Assembly: GCA_036563895.1 (NCBI GenBank)
Contig: DATCLN010000202.1
Coordinates: 1-64,000, forward strand
From: ZCTH02-B3 sp036563895
GTDB lineage: Bacteria > Bacillota > Bacilli > Paenibacillales > Paenibacillaceae
Direction of reading: 5' to 3'
Length of the DNA stretch: 64,000 nucleotides
Below the pieces are notes generated by a model. The model was not told the origin of the DNA. It ran no database searches and saw only the letters and a list, made by a program, of their open reading frames with translations. Made by a program: the position numbers and the translations under genes. Below, piece by piece: positions 6,441 through 16,012 of this stretch. Position 1 is the stretch's first letter; the number at the start of each line of letters is the position of its first letter.

Positions 6441-8117
6441 ATGAAGGTGATGCCGCTTTCCGGGCCGGCCGGAGATTCGCTGGCGGAAGGCTTCCGCCGC
6501 GGCGATCCGGACGTGTGCGCCCTGTTCGGTCTCCACCCTTCGCGCGCGGAAGACTGGCGCCGGCGGGCGGCCCGCCTGGACGAGACCGCGGCGATGCGGG
6601 CGGACCGGGCGCGTCTTGCCGCCGCCCTGCGGGCGGCCGGCGCGCGTCACGGATTCGGGGCGGCCGCCGAACCGGCGCTGCGCAAGCTGCAGCAGCCCGA
6701 CTGCCTGGTGGTGGTCGGCGGCCAGCAGGCGGGACTCTTTGGCGGTCCGCTGCTCGTTTTTTACAAGGCGCTGGCGGTGATCCGGACGGCGGCCGCGGCG
6801 GAGCGGATGCTCGGCCGGCCGGTGGTGCCCGTGTTCTGGATCGCCGGGGAAGACCACGATTTCGCCGAAGCGAACGTGACCTACGTCCTCTCGCCGGACG
6901 GCGGAGTGCGCCAGATTCGCCTCGAGGGCGTGGCGGGCGGCAGGCACGCGGTGAGCCGGACGCCCGTTCCGGCGGCGGCGTGGGAAGACGCGCTGGACCG
7001 CCTGGCGCGGGCGCTGCCCGACTCCGATCACAAGCCCGCCCTGCTCGCCGGCCTGCGGGAGACGGCGGCTGACGCCCCGACGCTGACCGTGGCGTTCGCC
7101 CGCCTGCTGGACGCGTGGCTGGGCGGCGAGGGGCTGCTTGTCATGGACGCCGACGATCCGGAGATCCGCCGTCTGGAAGGGTCCTTTTTCCGGGAGCTCG
7201 TGGAACGGAACGGCGAGCTGGCGGAAGCCCTGGCGGAAGGGGAAAGGCGCGTGCGCGCCCTCGGCTTTTCACCGCAGGCGGAGACGCCGGCGGACGGCGC
7301 GCATCTGTTTGTCCACCACCCGATGGGGCGGCTGCTGCTTTACCGCAAGGGGGACGGATTCGCCGACCGCCGGGGGTTTTTCCGCGCGGATCGGGCGGAA
7401 CTTGCGGCGATGGCGGAGAACGAGCCGGACCGGTTCAGCACGGGGGCGTTGTCCCGGCCGCTCATGCAGGACTTTTTGCTGCCGGTGCTGGCGACGGTGC
7501 TGGGACCGGCGGAAATCGCCTACTGGGGCCAGCTGGGCCCTGCTTTCTCGCGGTTTGGCATCGGCATGCCGGTGATCGTCCCGCGCCCGTCCTTCACCTT
7601 TCTCGAGCCGTGGACCGAATCGCTCCTCGGGGAGCTGGGGCTGACCCCCGAAGAGGCAATCTGGCAATGGGAGGAGCGGCGCGCGGCGTGGCTTGAGGCC
7701 CGGGCGGAGAAAGGCTGGGACGAACGCTTCCGGGCCGTGCGGGAAGGGGTCGCCGCCCTGTACGACCCGCTTCTGAAGGATCTCGCCGCCGCCGAACCGG
7801 GGCTTGGCGACCTGGGGCGCAAAAACCTCGGGCGCATCCTGGAACAGGTCGCCTATCTGGAACGGAGGACCCGGGAGGCGTTTCTTCGCCGCCACGAGGC
7901 GGCACTGCGCCGGTGGGACCGCGTGCGCGCCGCGCTGTGCCCCATGGGCCGGCCGCAGGAACGCGTCCTGGGCACGATCCATTTTCTGAACGCTTACGGC
8001 CCGTCCTGGATCGGCGCCTGGGCGGGAACGGATATCGGCGCCGAAGGGGGCCACATGCTGGCCCGGTTCGGGACGGCCGTCAAGGAGGTTTGCCGGCTTG
8101 GATCATGTGAAACCTAG
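6441..8117 (+). CDS. bshC: Bacillithiol biosynthesis cysteine-adding enzyme BshC
   Basis: 558 residues from the ATG at 6441 (GGGGGA at 6426-6431); in-frame ATGs further upstream lack such a site. BshC attaches cysteine to GlcN-malate in the last step of bacillithiol synthesis, in the cytoplasm. Family landmarks are VVVGGQQAGLFGGPLLVFYK near residue 90, PVFWIAGEDHDFAE near 130, and the C-terminal PQERVLGTIHFLNAYGP before GPEGGH-like residues. Position upstream of mraZ is as in Bacillus. Its end overlaps the ahcY start by 20 bases, indicating translational coupling. Confidence 0.95.
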   Translation: MKVMPLSGPAGDSLAEGFRRGDPDVCALFGLHPSRAEDWRRRAARLDETAAMRADRARLAAALRAAGARHGFGAAAEPALRKLQQPDCLVVVGGQQAGLFGGPLLVFYKALAVIRTAAAAERMLGRPVVPVFWIAGEDHDFAEANVTYVLSPDGGVRQIRLEGVAGGRHAVSRTPVPAAAWEDALDRLARALPDSDHKPALLAGLRETAADAPTLTVAFARLLDAWLGGEGLLVMDADDPEIRRLEGSFFRELVERNGELAEALAEGERRVRALGFSPQAETPADGAHLFVHHPMGRLLLYRKGDGFADRRGFFRADRAELAAMAENEPDRFSTGALSRPLMQDFLLPVLATVLGPAEIAYWGQLGPAFSRFGIGMPVIVPRPSFTFLEPWTESLLGELGLTPEEAIWQWEERRAAWLEARAEKGWDERFRAVREGVAALYDPLLKDLAAAEPGLGDLGRKNLGRILEQVAYLERRTREAFLRRHEAALRRWDRVRAALCPMGRPQERVLGTIHFLNAYGPSWIGAWAGTDIGAEGGHMLARFGTAVKEVCRLGSCET

Positions 8118-9357
8118 AGGGATCGTCCGGGATCCTTCTTTGGCTCCGGAAGGAAAGCTGAAGATCGAATGGGCCCAGGCGCACATGCCGGTGCTGGCCC
8201 GGATCCGGGAACGCTTCGCGAAGGAGCGGCCCTTTGAAGGGCTGCGCGTGGCGGTGGCGCTCCATGTGGAGGCCAAGACCGCCTGTCTCGTCCGGACGCT
8301 CATGGCCGGGGGCGCCGAAGTGGCCATCGCGGGCTGCAATCCCCTGTCCACCCAGGACGACGTCGCCGCGGCGCTGCTGGAAGAAGGCGCGGCGGTGTTT
8401 GCCAAGCGGGGCGTGGACATGCGGGAGTACGAAGAGCTTTTGGTCCGAACGCTGGAAACGAAACCGCATCTCCTCATCGACGACGGCGGGGACCTGGTGA
8501 CGATCCTGCACACCTCGCGGCGGGACCTTTTGGACACCATCCGCGGCGGCGCGGAGGAGACGACCACCGGCATCCACCGCCTGCGGGCGATGGAACGGCA
8601 GGGCGCTTTGCAGTTCCCGATGATCAACGTCAACGGGGCGCAGTGCAAGCATTTGTTCGACAACCGGTACGGCACCGGCCAGTCGGTGTGGGACGGCATC
8701 AACCGCGCCACCAACCTGGTCGTGGCCGGCAAGACGGTGGTCGTGGGCGGCTACGGATGGTGCGGCAGAGGGGTGGCCATGCGGGCCAAAGGCCTCGGCG
8801 CCAAGGTGATCGTCACCGAAGTGGACCCGGTCCGCGCCATCGAGGCCCACATGGACGGGTTCACCGTCATGCCGATGAAGGAAGCCGCCGCCGTGGGGGA
8901 TTACTTCGTCACGGTGTCCGGCAACCGGGACGTCCTGCGCGGCGAGCATTTCGCGCGGATGAAGGACGGCGCCGTGCTGGCCAACGCCGGCCATTTCGAC
9001 GTGGAAATCAACGTGCGGGAACTGGCCGCCATGGCGGTCTCCCGCCGGAAGGTGCGCGAAGGCGTCGAGGCGTTCGCCCTGCCCGACGGCCGCACGCTGT
9101 ATCTCCTGGCCGAAGGCCGGCTTGTGAATCTGGCCGCCGGCGACGGGCATCCCGCCGAAATCATGGACATGTCCTTCTCCCTGCAGGCTTTGGCCCTGCG
9201 CTATTTGAGCGAACGGCACGCCGAACTGGGCGGCCGCGTGGTGGACCTGCCCCGCGAACTGGACGAACAGGTGGCCAGGCTCAAGCTGGAGACGCTGGGC
9301 ATCGCCATCGACGAGCTGACCCGCGAGCAGCGGGAATATCTGGACAGCTGGTTCTGA
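8098..9357 (+). CDS. ahcY: Adenosylhomocysteinase (S-adenosylhomocysteine hydrolase)
   Basis: 419 residues. It hydrolyses S-adenosylhomocysteine to adenosine and homocysteine with bound NAD. The start is TTG at 8098 with AAGGAGGT at 8082-8089, inside the bshC end. Recognisable parts are EWAQAHMPVL near the N-terminus, the substrate segment GGAEETTTGIHRL, QCKHLFDNRYGTGQSVWDGI around residue 180, and the NAD motif VVGGYGWCGRG near 215. The C-terminus is EQREYLDSWF, shorter than the KPDHYRY-type tail of many bacterial and eukaryotic enzymes. Gene placement between bshC and mraZ is unusual: B. subtilis recycles SAH through a nucleosidase and LuxS. A terminator follows. Confidence 0.95.
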   Translation: MDHVKPRGIVRDPSLAPEGKLKIEWAQAHMPVLARIRERFAKERPFEGLRVAVALHVEAKTACLVRTLMAGGAEVAIAGCNPLSTQDDVAAALLEEGAAVFAKRGVDMREYEELLVRTLETKPHLLIDDGGDLVTILHTSRRDLLDTIRGGAEETTTGIHRLRAMERQGALQFPMINVNGAQCKHLFDNRYGTGQSVWDGINRATNLVVAGKTVVVGGYGWCGRGVAMRAKGLGAKVIVTEVDPVRAIEAHMDGFTVMPMKEAAAVGDYFVTVSGNRDVLRGEHFARMKDGAVLANAGHFDVEINVRELAAMAVSRRKVREGVEAFALPDGRTLYLLAEGRLVNLAAGDGHPAEIMDMSFSLQALALRYLSERHAELGGRVVDLPRELDEQVARLKLETLGIAIDELTREQREYLDSWF

Positions 9358-9390
9358 ACGGTTAGTTAACCGCATAAAATATTTTTTTTG

Positions 9391-9424
9391 AAATCCTGCT
9401 CCGGCAGCAGGATTTTTGTTTTTT
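9391..9424 (+). terminator. Rho-independent terminator after ahcY
   Basis: Perfect 10-base stem AAATCCTGCT / AGCAGGATTT with a CCGGC loop and a T-rich tail. It insulates the bshC-ahcY unit from mraZ. Confidence 0.9.
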
Positions 9425-9445
9425 GGGGCGAATATATGGTCATGT

Positions 9446-9480
9446 GTGGGTAAAAGTGGGGGATAGTGGTGGACGATGGG
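9446..9480 (+). promoter_or_regulatory. MraZ operator: four boxes with 10-base period
   Basis: GTGGG at 9446, GTGGG at 9456, GTGGT at 9466 and ATGGG at 9476 occur at exact 10-base spacing, each followed by 5 spacer bases. MraZ of E. coli binds TGGGN repeats separated by 5 bases upstream of its own gene. The last box runs into the mraZ Shine-Dalgarno (GGAGGTGA, 9481-9488), so bound MraZ could also mask nearby sequence. No clear -35/-10 pair was identified. Confidence 0.75.
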
Positions 9481-9497
9481 GGAGGTGACGAGGGCCG

Positions 9498-9935
9498 ATG
9501 TTTTTGGGGGAATACCAGCACACCATCGACGAGAAAGGCCGCATCACCATTCCCGCCAAATTCCGCGAGGCCCTCGGCGCCGAATTCGTCGTCACCCGCG
9601 GGCTGGACAGCTGCCTGTTCGTCTACCCGATGGACGAATGGAAGGCGCTGGAGCAGCGGCTGAAGTCGCTGCCCATGATGAAGTCCGACGCCCGCGCCTT
9701 CGCGCGCCTGTTCTTCTCGGGAGCATCCGTATGCGAGTGGGACAGGCAGGGCAGAATCAACGTGCCGGCGCACCTCAGGGAATACGCCCGGCTCGAGAAG
9801 GACTGTGTCGTCATCGGCGTGTCGAATCGTGTGGAAATCTGGGACAAGGCGACGTGGGATTCGTACACGGCCGGGGCCCAGGCGTCGTTTGGCGAGATCG
9901 CGGAAAAACTGGTGGATTTCGATTTCAACTTCTGA
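9498..9935 (+). CDS. mraZ: Transcriptional regulator MraZ
   Basis: 145 residues, the usual size. It carries two SpoVT/AbrB-like swapped-hairpin half domains, each with the family DXXXR motif: DEKGR at residues 11-15 and DRQGR near 84. The opening [16 protein letters not shown] is diagnostic. MraZ is a ring-forming DNA-binding protein that controls the division and wall cluster, usually repressing its own operon. It is the first gene of the cluster and is preceded by its own putative operator at 9446-9480. Confidence 0.97.
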   Translation: MFLGEYQHTIDEKGRITIPAKFREALGAEFVVTRGLDSCLFVYPMDEWKALEQRLKSLPMMKSDARAFARLFFSGASVCEWDRQGRINVPAHLREYARLEKDCVVIGVSNRVEIWDKATWDSYTAGAQASFGEIAEKLVDFDFNF

Positions 9936-9992
9936 CCGTCGTCTTTCGGGCCCGTTGCGGGTACGGTCAGGATTTCGCTTTTGGAGGCCGGC

Positions 9993-10973
9993 ATGGCACA
10001 TCACGTTACGGTGCTGGGGAAAGAGGCGGTGGACGGCCTGAACGTGCGGCCGGACGGGCTGTATGTGGATTGCACCGTAGGCGCGGGCGGCCACAGCGAG
10101 CTGATCGCTTCCCGGCTGGGACCGCGCGGCCGGCTGATCGGCCTCGACCGGGACGAGGCGGCGCTTGCCCTCGCCCGCGAGCGTCTTGGCCGCTTTGGAG
10201 ACAAGGTCATCCTCGTAAAAAGCGATTTCCGCCGTCTGGCCGACGCGCTGCGCCGCGCGGGCGCGCCGCAGGAGGGCGGCGTGCCGCGGGCCGACGGCTT
10301 CCTGTTCGATCTGGGCGTGTCGAGCATGCAGCTGGACGAGGCGGAACGCGGATTCAGCTACCAGCTTGACGCGCCCCTGGACATGCGGATGGACCGGTCG
10401 CAGCCGCTCACCGCCCGCGATATCGTCAACGGGTGGAGCGAGGAAGAGCTGGCCGCCGTCATCCGCGATTACGGCGAGGAACGGTACGCCCGGGCCATCG
10501 CCCGGCGCATCGTCCGCGAACGGCGGCGGGCGCCCATCGAAACGACGGGGCGGCTGGCGGAAATCGTCAAGGAGGCCATCCCCGCGGCGGCGAGAAGAAC
10601 CGGGCCGCATCCGGCGAAGCGGACCTTCCAGGCGATCCGGATCGCCGTCAACGACGAGCTCGGCGCGCTGCGGGAAGGGCTTGGGCAGGCGATCGAATGC
10701 CTTGCGCCCGGCGGAAGAATCGCGGTGATCACCTTCCATTCTCTGGAAGATCGCATCGTCAAAGAAACCTTCGCGAAGGAGGCGGCTTCCTGCCGCTGCC
10801 CGCCGGATTTTCCGGTCTGCGTGTGCGGCGGCGGACAGGGCAGGCTTCGCCTCGTGCATCGCAAGCCCGTCGTGCCTTCCGAAGCGGAACGGGCGGCCAA
10901 TCCGAGAGCCCGGTCGGCAAAGCTGCGGGTGGCGGAGAAGCGGGAAGACGGCCGCTCTCCGGAAGGCGCCTGA
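9993..10973 (+). CDS. rsmH: 16S rRNA (cytosine1402-N4)-methyltransferase RsmH
   Basis: 326 residues from the ATG at 9993, with GGAGG five bases upstream; a TTG at 9981 precedes the site and is rejected. SAM-binding motif [14 protein letters not shown] is near residue 24, [20 protein letters not shown] near 103 and the C-terminal HSLEDRIVK near 250. It methylates C1402 of 16S rRNA in the ribosomal P site. It is the second gene of the cluster, 57 bases after mraZ. Confidence 0.96.
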   Translation: MAHHVTVLGKEAVDGLNVRPDGLYVDCTVGAGGHSELIASRLGPRGRLIGLDRDEAALALARERLGRFGDKVILVKSDFRRLADALRRAGAPQEGGVPRADGFLFDLGVSSMQLDEAERGFSYQLDAPLDMRMDRSQPLTARDIVNGWSEEELAAVIRDYGEERYARAIARRIVRERRRAPIETTGRLAEIVKEAIPAAARRTGPHPAKRTFQAIRIAVNDELGALREGLGQAIECLAPGGRIAVITFHSLEDRIVKETFAKEAASCRCPPDFPVCVCGGGQGRLRLVHRKPVVPSEAERAANPRARSAKLRVAEKREDGRSPEGA

Positions 10974-11020
10974 ACGGAAGGCGGCGGAACCGGAGAAGGC
11001 AAGACAGAGGGGGAACCGGC

Positions 11021-11437
11021 ATGAAATATTACGGCAATCTGGCTCTTCAGCCCGAACGCGCGGGCGAAAGCGCCCAGCAGCGGGGCGCGGTCCGCAAGAC
11101 GCGGCGGCGCGCGCTGCCCGTCGGCGAGAAGCTGCTCTACATGCTGACCGTCGCGCTTCTTGTGGCGGTCGCCGGCGTGGTCATTTACCGGTATGCGGAA
11201 ATCTACCAGCTGAACCGCACCATCCAGGAACTCAAAGTGGAACACGAGCGCATGATGACGCAGGTAAAGGAGCTGCAGCGGGAGGTGGAGCGGCTGAAGG
11301 ACCCGAGCCGCATCGCCGAAGAGGCTTCCCGGCAAGGGTTCATCCGGATCGATTCGCGGGGAATCGCCGTCGTGACCGATTCCGACCGCATCGGCACCGA
11401 CCGGAACGACCGCGTCGCCACGGCCATGCGTCCCTGA
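11021..11437 (+). CDS. ftsL: Cell division protein FtsL
   Basis: 138 residues. A basic cytoplasmic N-terminus is followed by one membrane helix (about residues 38-58, LLYMLTVALLVAVAGVVIY) and an extracellular leucine-zipper coiled coil (LNRTIQELKVEHERMMTQVK, then REVERLKDPSRI). DPSRIAEEASRQGFI is a typical FtsL/DivIC-type end of the coil. FtsL forms a complex with DivIB and DivIC and activates septal PBP2B with the SEDS polymerase. It lies between rsmH and pbpB, the expected place. The ATG has GAGGGGG 6 bases upstream. Confidence 0.92.
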   Translation: MKYYGNLALQPERAGESAQQRGAVRKTRRRALPVGEKLLYMLTVALLVAVAGVVIYRYAEIYQLNRTIQELKVEHERMMTQVKELQREVERLKDPSRIAEEASRQGFIRIDSRGIAVVTDSDRIGTDRNDRVATAMRP

Positions 11438-11501
11438 ACGGGGGCCGCGGACGGGGCGAAGGCGGTCTTGAGCCGTTTTTCGCACGAAGAGGATGATGCG
11501 C

Positions 11502-13817
11502 ATGACCCGGAGGGTGAAAAAAAGATCGCTGCTCCTTGGAGGGTTCATGACCCTCTTTTTTGTCGGATTGCTGGTCCGGGTTTACTGGGTCCAGGTGGTC
11601 AACGCCGAATTTTGGGCCGAACAGGCGCGCAAGACCTGGATCGCCAGCGATACGATCCCCCAGGAACGCGGCGTGATCCGGGATCGCATGGGCAGGGTGC
11701 TGGTGGACGATGCGACCGCCTATACGGTGGCGGTCGGACCGGACATGCTGGACAAGCTGGAAAGGGATTTTCCCTCCCTCGGCATCACCGAGCGGATCGT
11801 GGCCGAACTGCACGAGGTCCTGGGCAAGCCGGTGCAGGATCTGCGCAAGCTGGTCGCCAAGCGGAACGACAAGGGCGAGCTGTATCAGCAGGTGGAAGTC
11901 CGCAATGAAGGCTGGAAAGTGGACCGTGAGGTCTACGAGCGGCTGTCCGCCTTCCGCGAGCATCTGCGCCAGCTGACCGGACGGAAGGACGTCGGCCTCT
12001 ATTTTCTGGAGGAACGCAAACGCTATTTTCCCAACGGGTCCCTCGCGGCGCACGTGCTCGGATACGAGAGCAAGGAAGGCCGGGGGATCGGGGGCATTCT
12101 GCAGCGGTATTATGAAGAGCTGGAGGGCAAGCCGGGCAAGATCGTCTACCAGCGGGACGGCACCCGCACCCAGCTGCCCGGCGGCGAGGTGGAGGTGCAG
12201 CAGGCGGTCAACGGCCTGAACATCACCCTGACCATCGACCGGGACATCCAGTATTTCATCGAGGAAGCGCTCAAGGAAGCGTATGAAAAATATCAGCCCG
12301 TCGGTGCGGCGGCCATCGCCATGGATCCGGACACGGGGGAAATCCTGGGCATGGCCAGCCTGCCGACCTTCGATCCGAACCGGTACTGGGAGGCGGATCC
12401 CGCCGCGTTCCGCAACAACGCCATCCAGGCTCTGTACGAACCCGGTTCCACCTTCAAGATCGTGACGCTGGCGGGAGCGGTGGAGGAAGGGCTGTTCGAC
12501 CCGGAAGAGACTTATAAATCCGGCAGCATCCGGGTCGCCAACTACACGATCCGGGACCACAACAACGGCGCCGGCTGGGGCGAAATCACGTACCTGGAAG
12601 GGCTCAAGCGCTCCAGCAACGTGGCGTTCGTCAAGCTGGGATACGAAAAGCTCGGCGCCGACAAGCTGCTCGAATACATCTCGGCGTTCGGTTTCGGCTC
12701 GAGGACCGGCATCGAACTGCCGGCGGAAGAGGCCGGGGCAGTGACGATCCGCAAGCAGTACGCCACGGAAGTGGCCACGGCGACCTTCGGCCAGGGGCGG
12801 CTGCAGGTGACGGCGATCCAGCAGCTCGCCGCGGTGGCCGCCATCGCCAACGGCGGCAAACTGATGAAGCCGTATGTGGTCAAATCCGTCACCGATCCCC
12901 AGACGGGCGAAACCGTCCATACGGAACCCGTGGTGGTGCGGCAGGTCATTTCGCCGGAGACGAGCCGGCTGGTGGGCGAATACCTGGAGCAGGTGGTCAG
13001 CGACCGCCAGATCGGCACGGGCCGCAACGCCTACATTCCCGGTTACCGCGTGGCGGGCAAGACGGGCACCGCGCAGAAGGTGGTCGACGGCAAATACGCC
13101 GAAGGAAAATACATCGTTTCGTTCATCGGCTACGCGCCGGTGGAGGATCCGCGCATCGTGCTCTACGTCGTCATCGACGAACCGCAGGACGAGATGGCCG
13201 CCGGCGGTTCCGTGGCGGCTCCGGTGTGGAAGCGGATCATGGAACAGTCGCTGCAGCACCTGGGCATCTTTCCGGAGCAGTCGGCCCGGGACGCGGCCGC
13301 CGAAATGTCGTCGGCGGCCGGGCCGGTCACCGCGGAAGTGCCGGATGTGACGGGCATGCGGGTGTCGGAAGCCAAGGCGGTGCTGCGCGCGAAATCGTTC
13401 ACCGCCGAAGTGGTCGGCAGCGGAAGCGTCGTGGCGCGGCAGCTGCCCGCCGCCGGCAGCGTGCTGCCGACTTCCCAGCGCGTATATCTGCTGACGGAAG
13501 GCAAGGGTTCCGGCGTGCCGGACATGCGGGGCATGCCGCTGCGCGACGCGCTGGAGCTGTGCGCCTTGCTCGACGCCGAATGCGCGGTGCAGGGAACGGG
13601 TTATGTGGTCGACCAGCACGCGGAACAGGCGGACGGGAAATGGCGGGTCTCGCTGACGCTGGCCCCGGAGGGGCGGGATGCCGGGGCCGCGGAGCCGCAG
13701 GAGGGCGGCGAAGGCGGCGGGGATGCCGGTTCCGGGAGCGGCAAATCCGTTCATCCGCCCGCCGATTCGCCGGGAACGGGAGTCGCTTCGTTGCCGCGCC
13801 GGCTTGGCATCGGCTAG
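11502..13817 (+). CDS. pbpB: Penicillin-binding protein 2B (septal transpeptidase) with two PASTA domains
   Basis: About 771 residues. AAGAGG at 11487-11492 favours the ATG at 11502, with in-frame ATGs at 11493 and 11496 as alternatives. Order: short basic tail, one membrane anchor, PBP dimerisation domain, transpeptidase domain, two PASTA domains (EVPDVTGMRVSEAKAVL and GVPDMRGMPLRDALEL) and a Gly/Ala-rich tail. The catalytic motifs are STFK with Ser about 316, SSN in LKRSSNVAF, and KTG in VAGKTGTAQK. It is the class B PBP that cross-links septal peptidoglycan. The two C-terminal PASTA copies distinguish it from the SpoVD paralogue next door. Confidence 0.96.
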   Translation: MTRRVKKRSLLLGGFMTLFFVGLLVRVYWVQVVNAEFWAEQARKTWIASDTIPQERGVIRDRMGRVLVDDATAYTVAVGPDMLDKLERDFPSLGITERIVAELHEVLGKPVQDLRKLVAKRNDKGELYQQVEVRNEGWKVDREVYERLSAFREHLRQLTGRKDVGLYFLEERKRYFPNGSLAAHVLGYESKEGRGIGGILQRYYEELEGKPGKIVYQRDGTRTQLPGGEVEVQQAVNGLNITLTIDRDIQYFIEEALKEAYEKYQPVGAAAIAMDPDTGEILGMASLPTFDPNRYWEADPAAFRNNAIQALYEPGSTFKIVTLAGAVEEGLFDPEETYKSGSIRVANYTIRDHNNGAGWGEITYLEGLKRSSNVAFVKLGYEKLGADKLLEYISAFGFGSRTGIELPAEEAGAVTIRKQYATEVATATFGQGRLQVTAIQQLAAVAAIANGGKLMKPYVVKSVTDPQTGETVHTEPVVVRQVISPETSRLVGEYLEQVVSDRQIGTGRNAYIPGYRVAGKTGTAQKVVDGKYAEGKYIVSFIGYAPVEDPRIVLYVVIDEPQDEMAAGGSVAAPVWKRIMEQSLQHLGIFPEQSARDAAAEMSSAAGPVTAEVPDVTGMRVSEAKAVLRAKSFTAEVVGSGSVVARQLPAAGSVLPTSQRVYLLTEGKGSGVPDMRGMPLRDALELCALLDAECAVQGTGYVVDQHAEQADGKWRVSLTLAPEGRDAGAAEPQEGGEGGGDAGSGSGKSVHPPADSPGTGVASLPRRLGIG

Positions 13818-13949
13818 TCCATGACAACAGGTGGCTCGCCCAGTCCGCGGCCGGCCCCTGCCGCGGGTGGCTTGTTCTAACCCCCGGGCGCCGGGAATAG
13901 GCTGTATCAGTCAAAGCCCTTCACCCGGCGCGAAACGGGGGGATTTCTG

Positions 13950-15920
13950 TTGCAGCTGTCCCGGATTGCGTCGCGCAGGCGGCTGTACGTCGCCCTGCTA
14001 GCGACGGGTCTTCTGTTTGCGGCGCTTCTCGCCCGCCTGGCGTACATCCAGCTGGTGAAAGGCGACGAACTCCGGCGCAAGGCGGAGGAATCCTGGCGCC
14101 GGGAGGTACCGTTCGCCGCCAGGCGCGGCGAAATCGTCGACCGCAACGGCGTGAAGCTCGCCTACAACATCAGTTCGCCCACCGTGCTCGCCATTCCCGC
14201 CCAGGTGCGGGATCCGCGGGAAACGGCCCGCAGGCTGGCGCCCGTCCTGGAAATGACGGAGGAACGGCTGCTCGAGCTGCTGACCAAACGGGAAAGCATC
14301 GTCCGGCTGCAGCCCGGAGGGCGGAAAATTTCGCTGGAAAAAGCCCGGCTCGTCCGGGAGATGGCCCTTCCCGGCATCGTCGTGGCCGAAGACAACAAGC
14401 GCCATTACCCGTTCGGCAGCCTGGCGGCCCATGTGCTCGGCTTTACCGGCATCGACAGCCAGGGGCTGGCCGGCGTCGAGCTTCAGTACGACGAGCTGCT
14501 GCGGGGAATCGGGGGCAGCGTCTCGTATCTCTCGGACGCGGCGGGACGGCAGATGCCTGGCGCGGGGGAACGCTTCCGCCCGCCGCAGGACGGGCTTACG
14601 CTGCAACTGACCCTGGACAAGACGATCCAGGCGATCGTGGAGCGCGAGCTGGACCAGGCCGTGCTGCAATACGAGCCCGACCGCGCCCTCGCCATCGCCA
14701 TGGACCCGCGGACGGGCGAAGTGCTGGCCATGGCCTCCCGTCCGGCCTACGAGCCCGACCGCTACCGGGATTACGATCCGGAAATCTTCAACCGCAACCT
14801 GCCGATCTGGATGACCTACGAACCGGGCTCCACGTTCAAGATCATCACCCTGGCCGCCGCGCTGGAAGAAGGAAAGGTCGACCTCAAGCGGGAATACTTC
14901 TTCGATCCCGGCGCCATCGAGGTGGGGGGCGCCCGGCTCCGCTGCTGGAAGAAGGGCGGACACGGCAGCCAGACCTTCCTCGAGGTCGTGGAAAACTCCT
15001 GCAACCCCGGCTTTGTGGTCCTCGGCCAGCGGCTGGGCAAGGATCTTCTGTTCAAGTACATAGAGGCTTTCGGCTTCGGGAAAAAGACGGGCATCGACCT
15101 CATGGGAGAAGAAAACGGCATCCTGTTCCGGCGGGAGCGGGTCGGCCCCGTGGAGCTGGCCACCACTTCCTTCGGGCAAGGGGTGTCGGTGACGCCGATC
15201 CAGCAGATCGCGGCCGTCTCGGCGGCCATCAACGGCGGCAAGCTCTACCGGCCTTATGTCGCCAAGGCGTGGATCCATCCGGAGACGGGCCGGGTGGTGG
15301 CGGAGAACGCGCCGCAGCTGGTCCGCCAGGTCATCTCCCCCGAAACTTCGGCGAAAATCCGGGAAGCCCTGGAAAGCGTCGTGGCGAACGGCACGGGCGG
15401 CAACGCCTTTCTGGACGGTTACCGCGTGGGCGGCAAGACCGGCACCGCGCAGAAGGCGGTGGGCGGCCGCTATTTGCCGAACGAGCACATCGTCTCGTTC
15501 ATCGGCTTCGCGCCGGCGGACGATCCGCGGATCATCGTCTACGTGGCGGTGGACAATCCGAAGGGCATCCAGTTCGGCGGCGTGGTGGCGGCGCCCGTTG
15601 TGCGGAACATCCTCGCGGACGCGCTGCCGTACCTGGGTGTTGCGCCCCGCCAGGGACAGCTGGAAAAAAAGCTCCGCTTCGGCGAAACGCCGACGGTGAC
15701 CGTGCCGAACCTGGTGGGCAAGACGGTATCCGACCTGTATGAGGATTTGAACATGAATTTCCGGCTGGCCGCCTCCGGACGGGGCGACACCGTCATTCGC
15801 CAGGCGCCGGCCGCGGGCGCGCGGGTGCCGAAGGGCTCCGTGATCCGGATCTACCTGGGAAGCGAAGAACCGGGAAGCGGGGAAGGGAAGCGCAGTCCGG
15901 ATCCGCGCGGGTCCGCTTGA
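13950..15920 (+). CDS. spoVD: Stage V sporulation protein D, cortex transpeptidase
   Basis: 656 residues with a TTG start behind GGGGGG at 13937-13942. It has a single N-terminal membrane anchor, dimerisation domain with RRGEIVDRNGVKLAYN, transpeptidase domain and a single PASTA domain (TVPNLVGKTVSDLYEDL). Catalytic motifs: STFK with Ser near 294, SCN in VENSCNPGF, and KTG in VGGKTGTAQK. SpoVD is the sporulation-specific class B PBP that works with SpoVE to build spore cortex; in B. subtilis it is sigma-E dependent. No convincing sigma-E promoter was seen in the 132-base gap before it. A tandem paralogue of pbpB. Confidence 0.94.
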   Translation: MQLSRIASRRRLYVALLATGLLFAALLARLAYIQLVKGDELRRKAEESWRREVPFAARRGEIVDRNGVKLAYNISSPTVLAIPAQVRDPRETARRLAPVLEMTEERLLELLTKRESIVRLQPGGRKISLEKARLVREMALPGIVVAEDNKRHYPFGSLAAHVLGFTGIDSQGLAGVELQYDELLRGIGGSVSYLSDAAGRQMPGAGERFRPPQDGLTLQLTLDKTIQAIVERELDQAVLQYEPDRALAIAMDPRTGEVLAMASRPAYEPDRYRDYDPEIFNRNLPIWMTYEPGSTFKIITLAAALEEGKVDLKREYFFDPGAIEVGGARLRCWKKGGHGSQTFLEVVENSCNPGFVVLGQRLGKDLLFKYIEAFGFGKKTGIDLMGEENGILFRRERVGPVELATTSFGQGVSVTPIQQIAAVSAAINGGKLYRPYVAKAWIHPETGRVVAENAPQLVRQVISPETSAKIREALESVVANGTGGNAFLDGYRVGGKTGTAQKAVGGRYLPNEHIVSFIGFAPADDPRIIVYVAVDNPKGIQFGGVVAAPVVRNILADALPYLGVAPRQGQLEKKLRFGETPTVTVPNLVGKTVSDLYEDLNMNFRLAASGRGDTVIRQAPAAGARVPKGSVIRIYLGSEEPGSGEGKRSPDPRGSA

Positions 15921-16012
15921 ACGGATCCGCGGATTGCCGGATAATGGGAGTGCGTTGCTCAGGCGGTCCGGGAAAAGGCGGAAAGCGCCGGACGCGCGAA
16001 AGGAGACCGACG

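Noticed and set aside
13818..13949. Sigma-E promoter for spoVD (AATAGGCT)
   Set aside because: Only a partial -10 resemblance and no matching -35 at the right distance.
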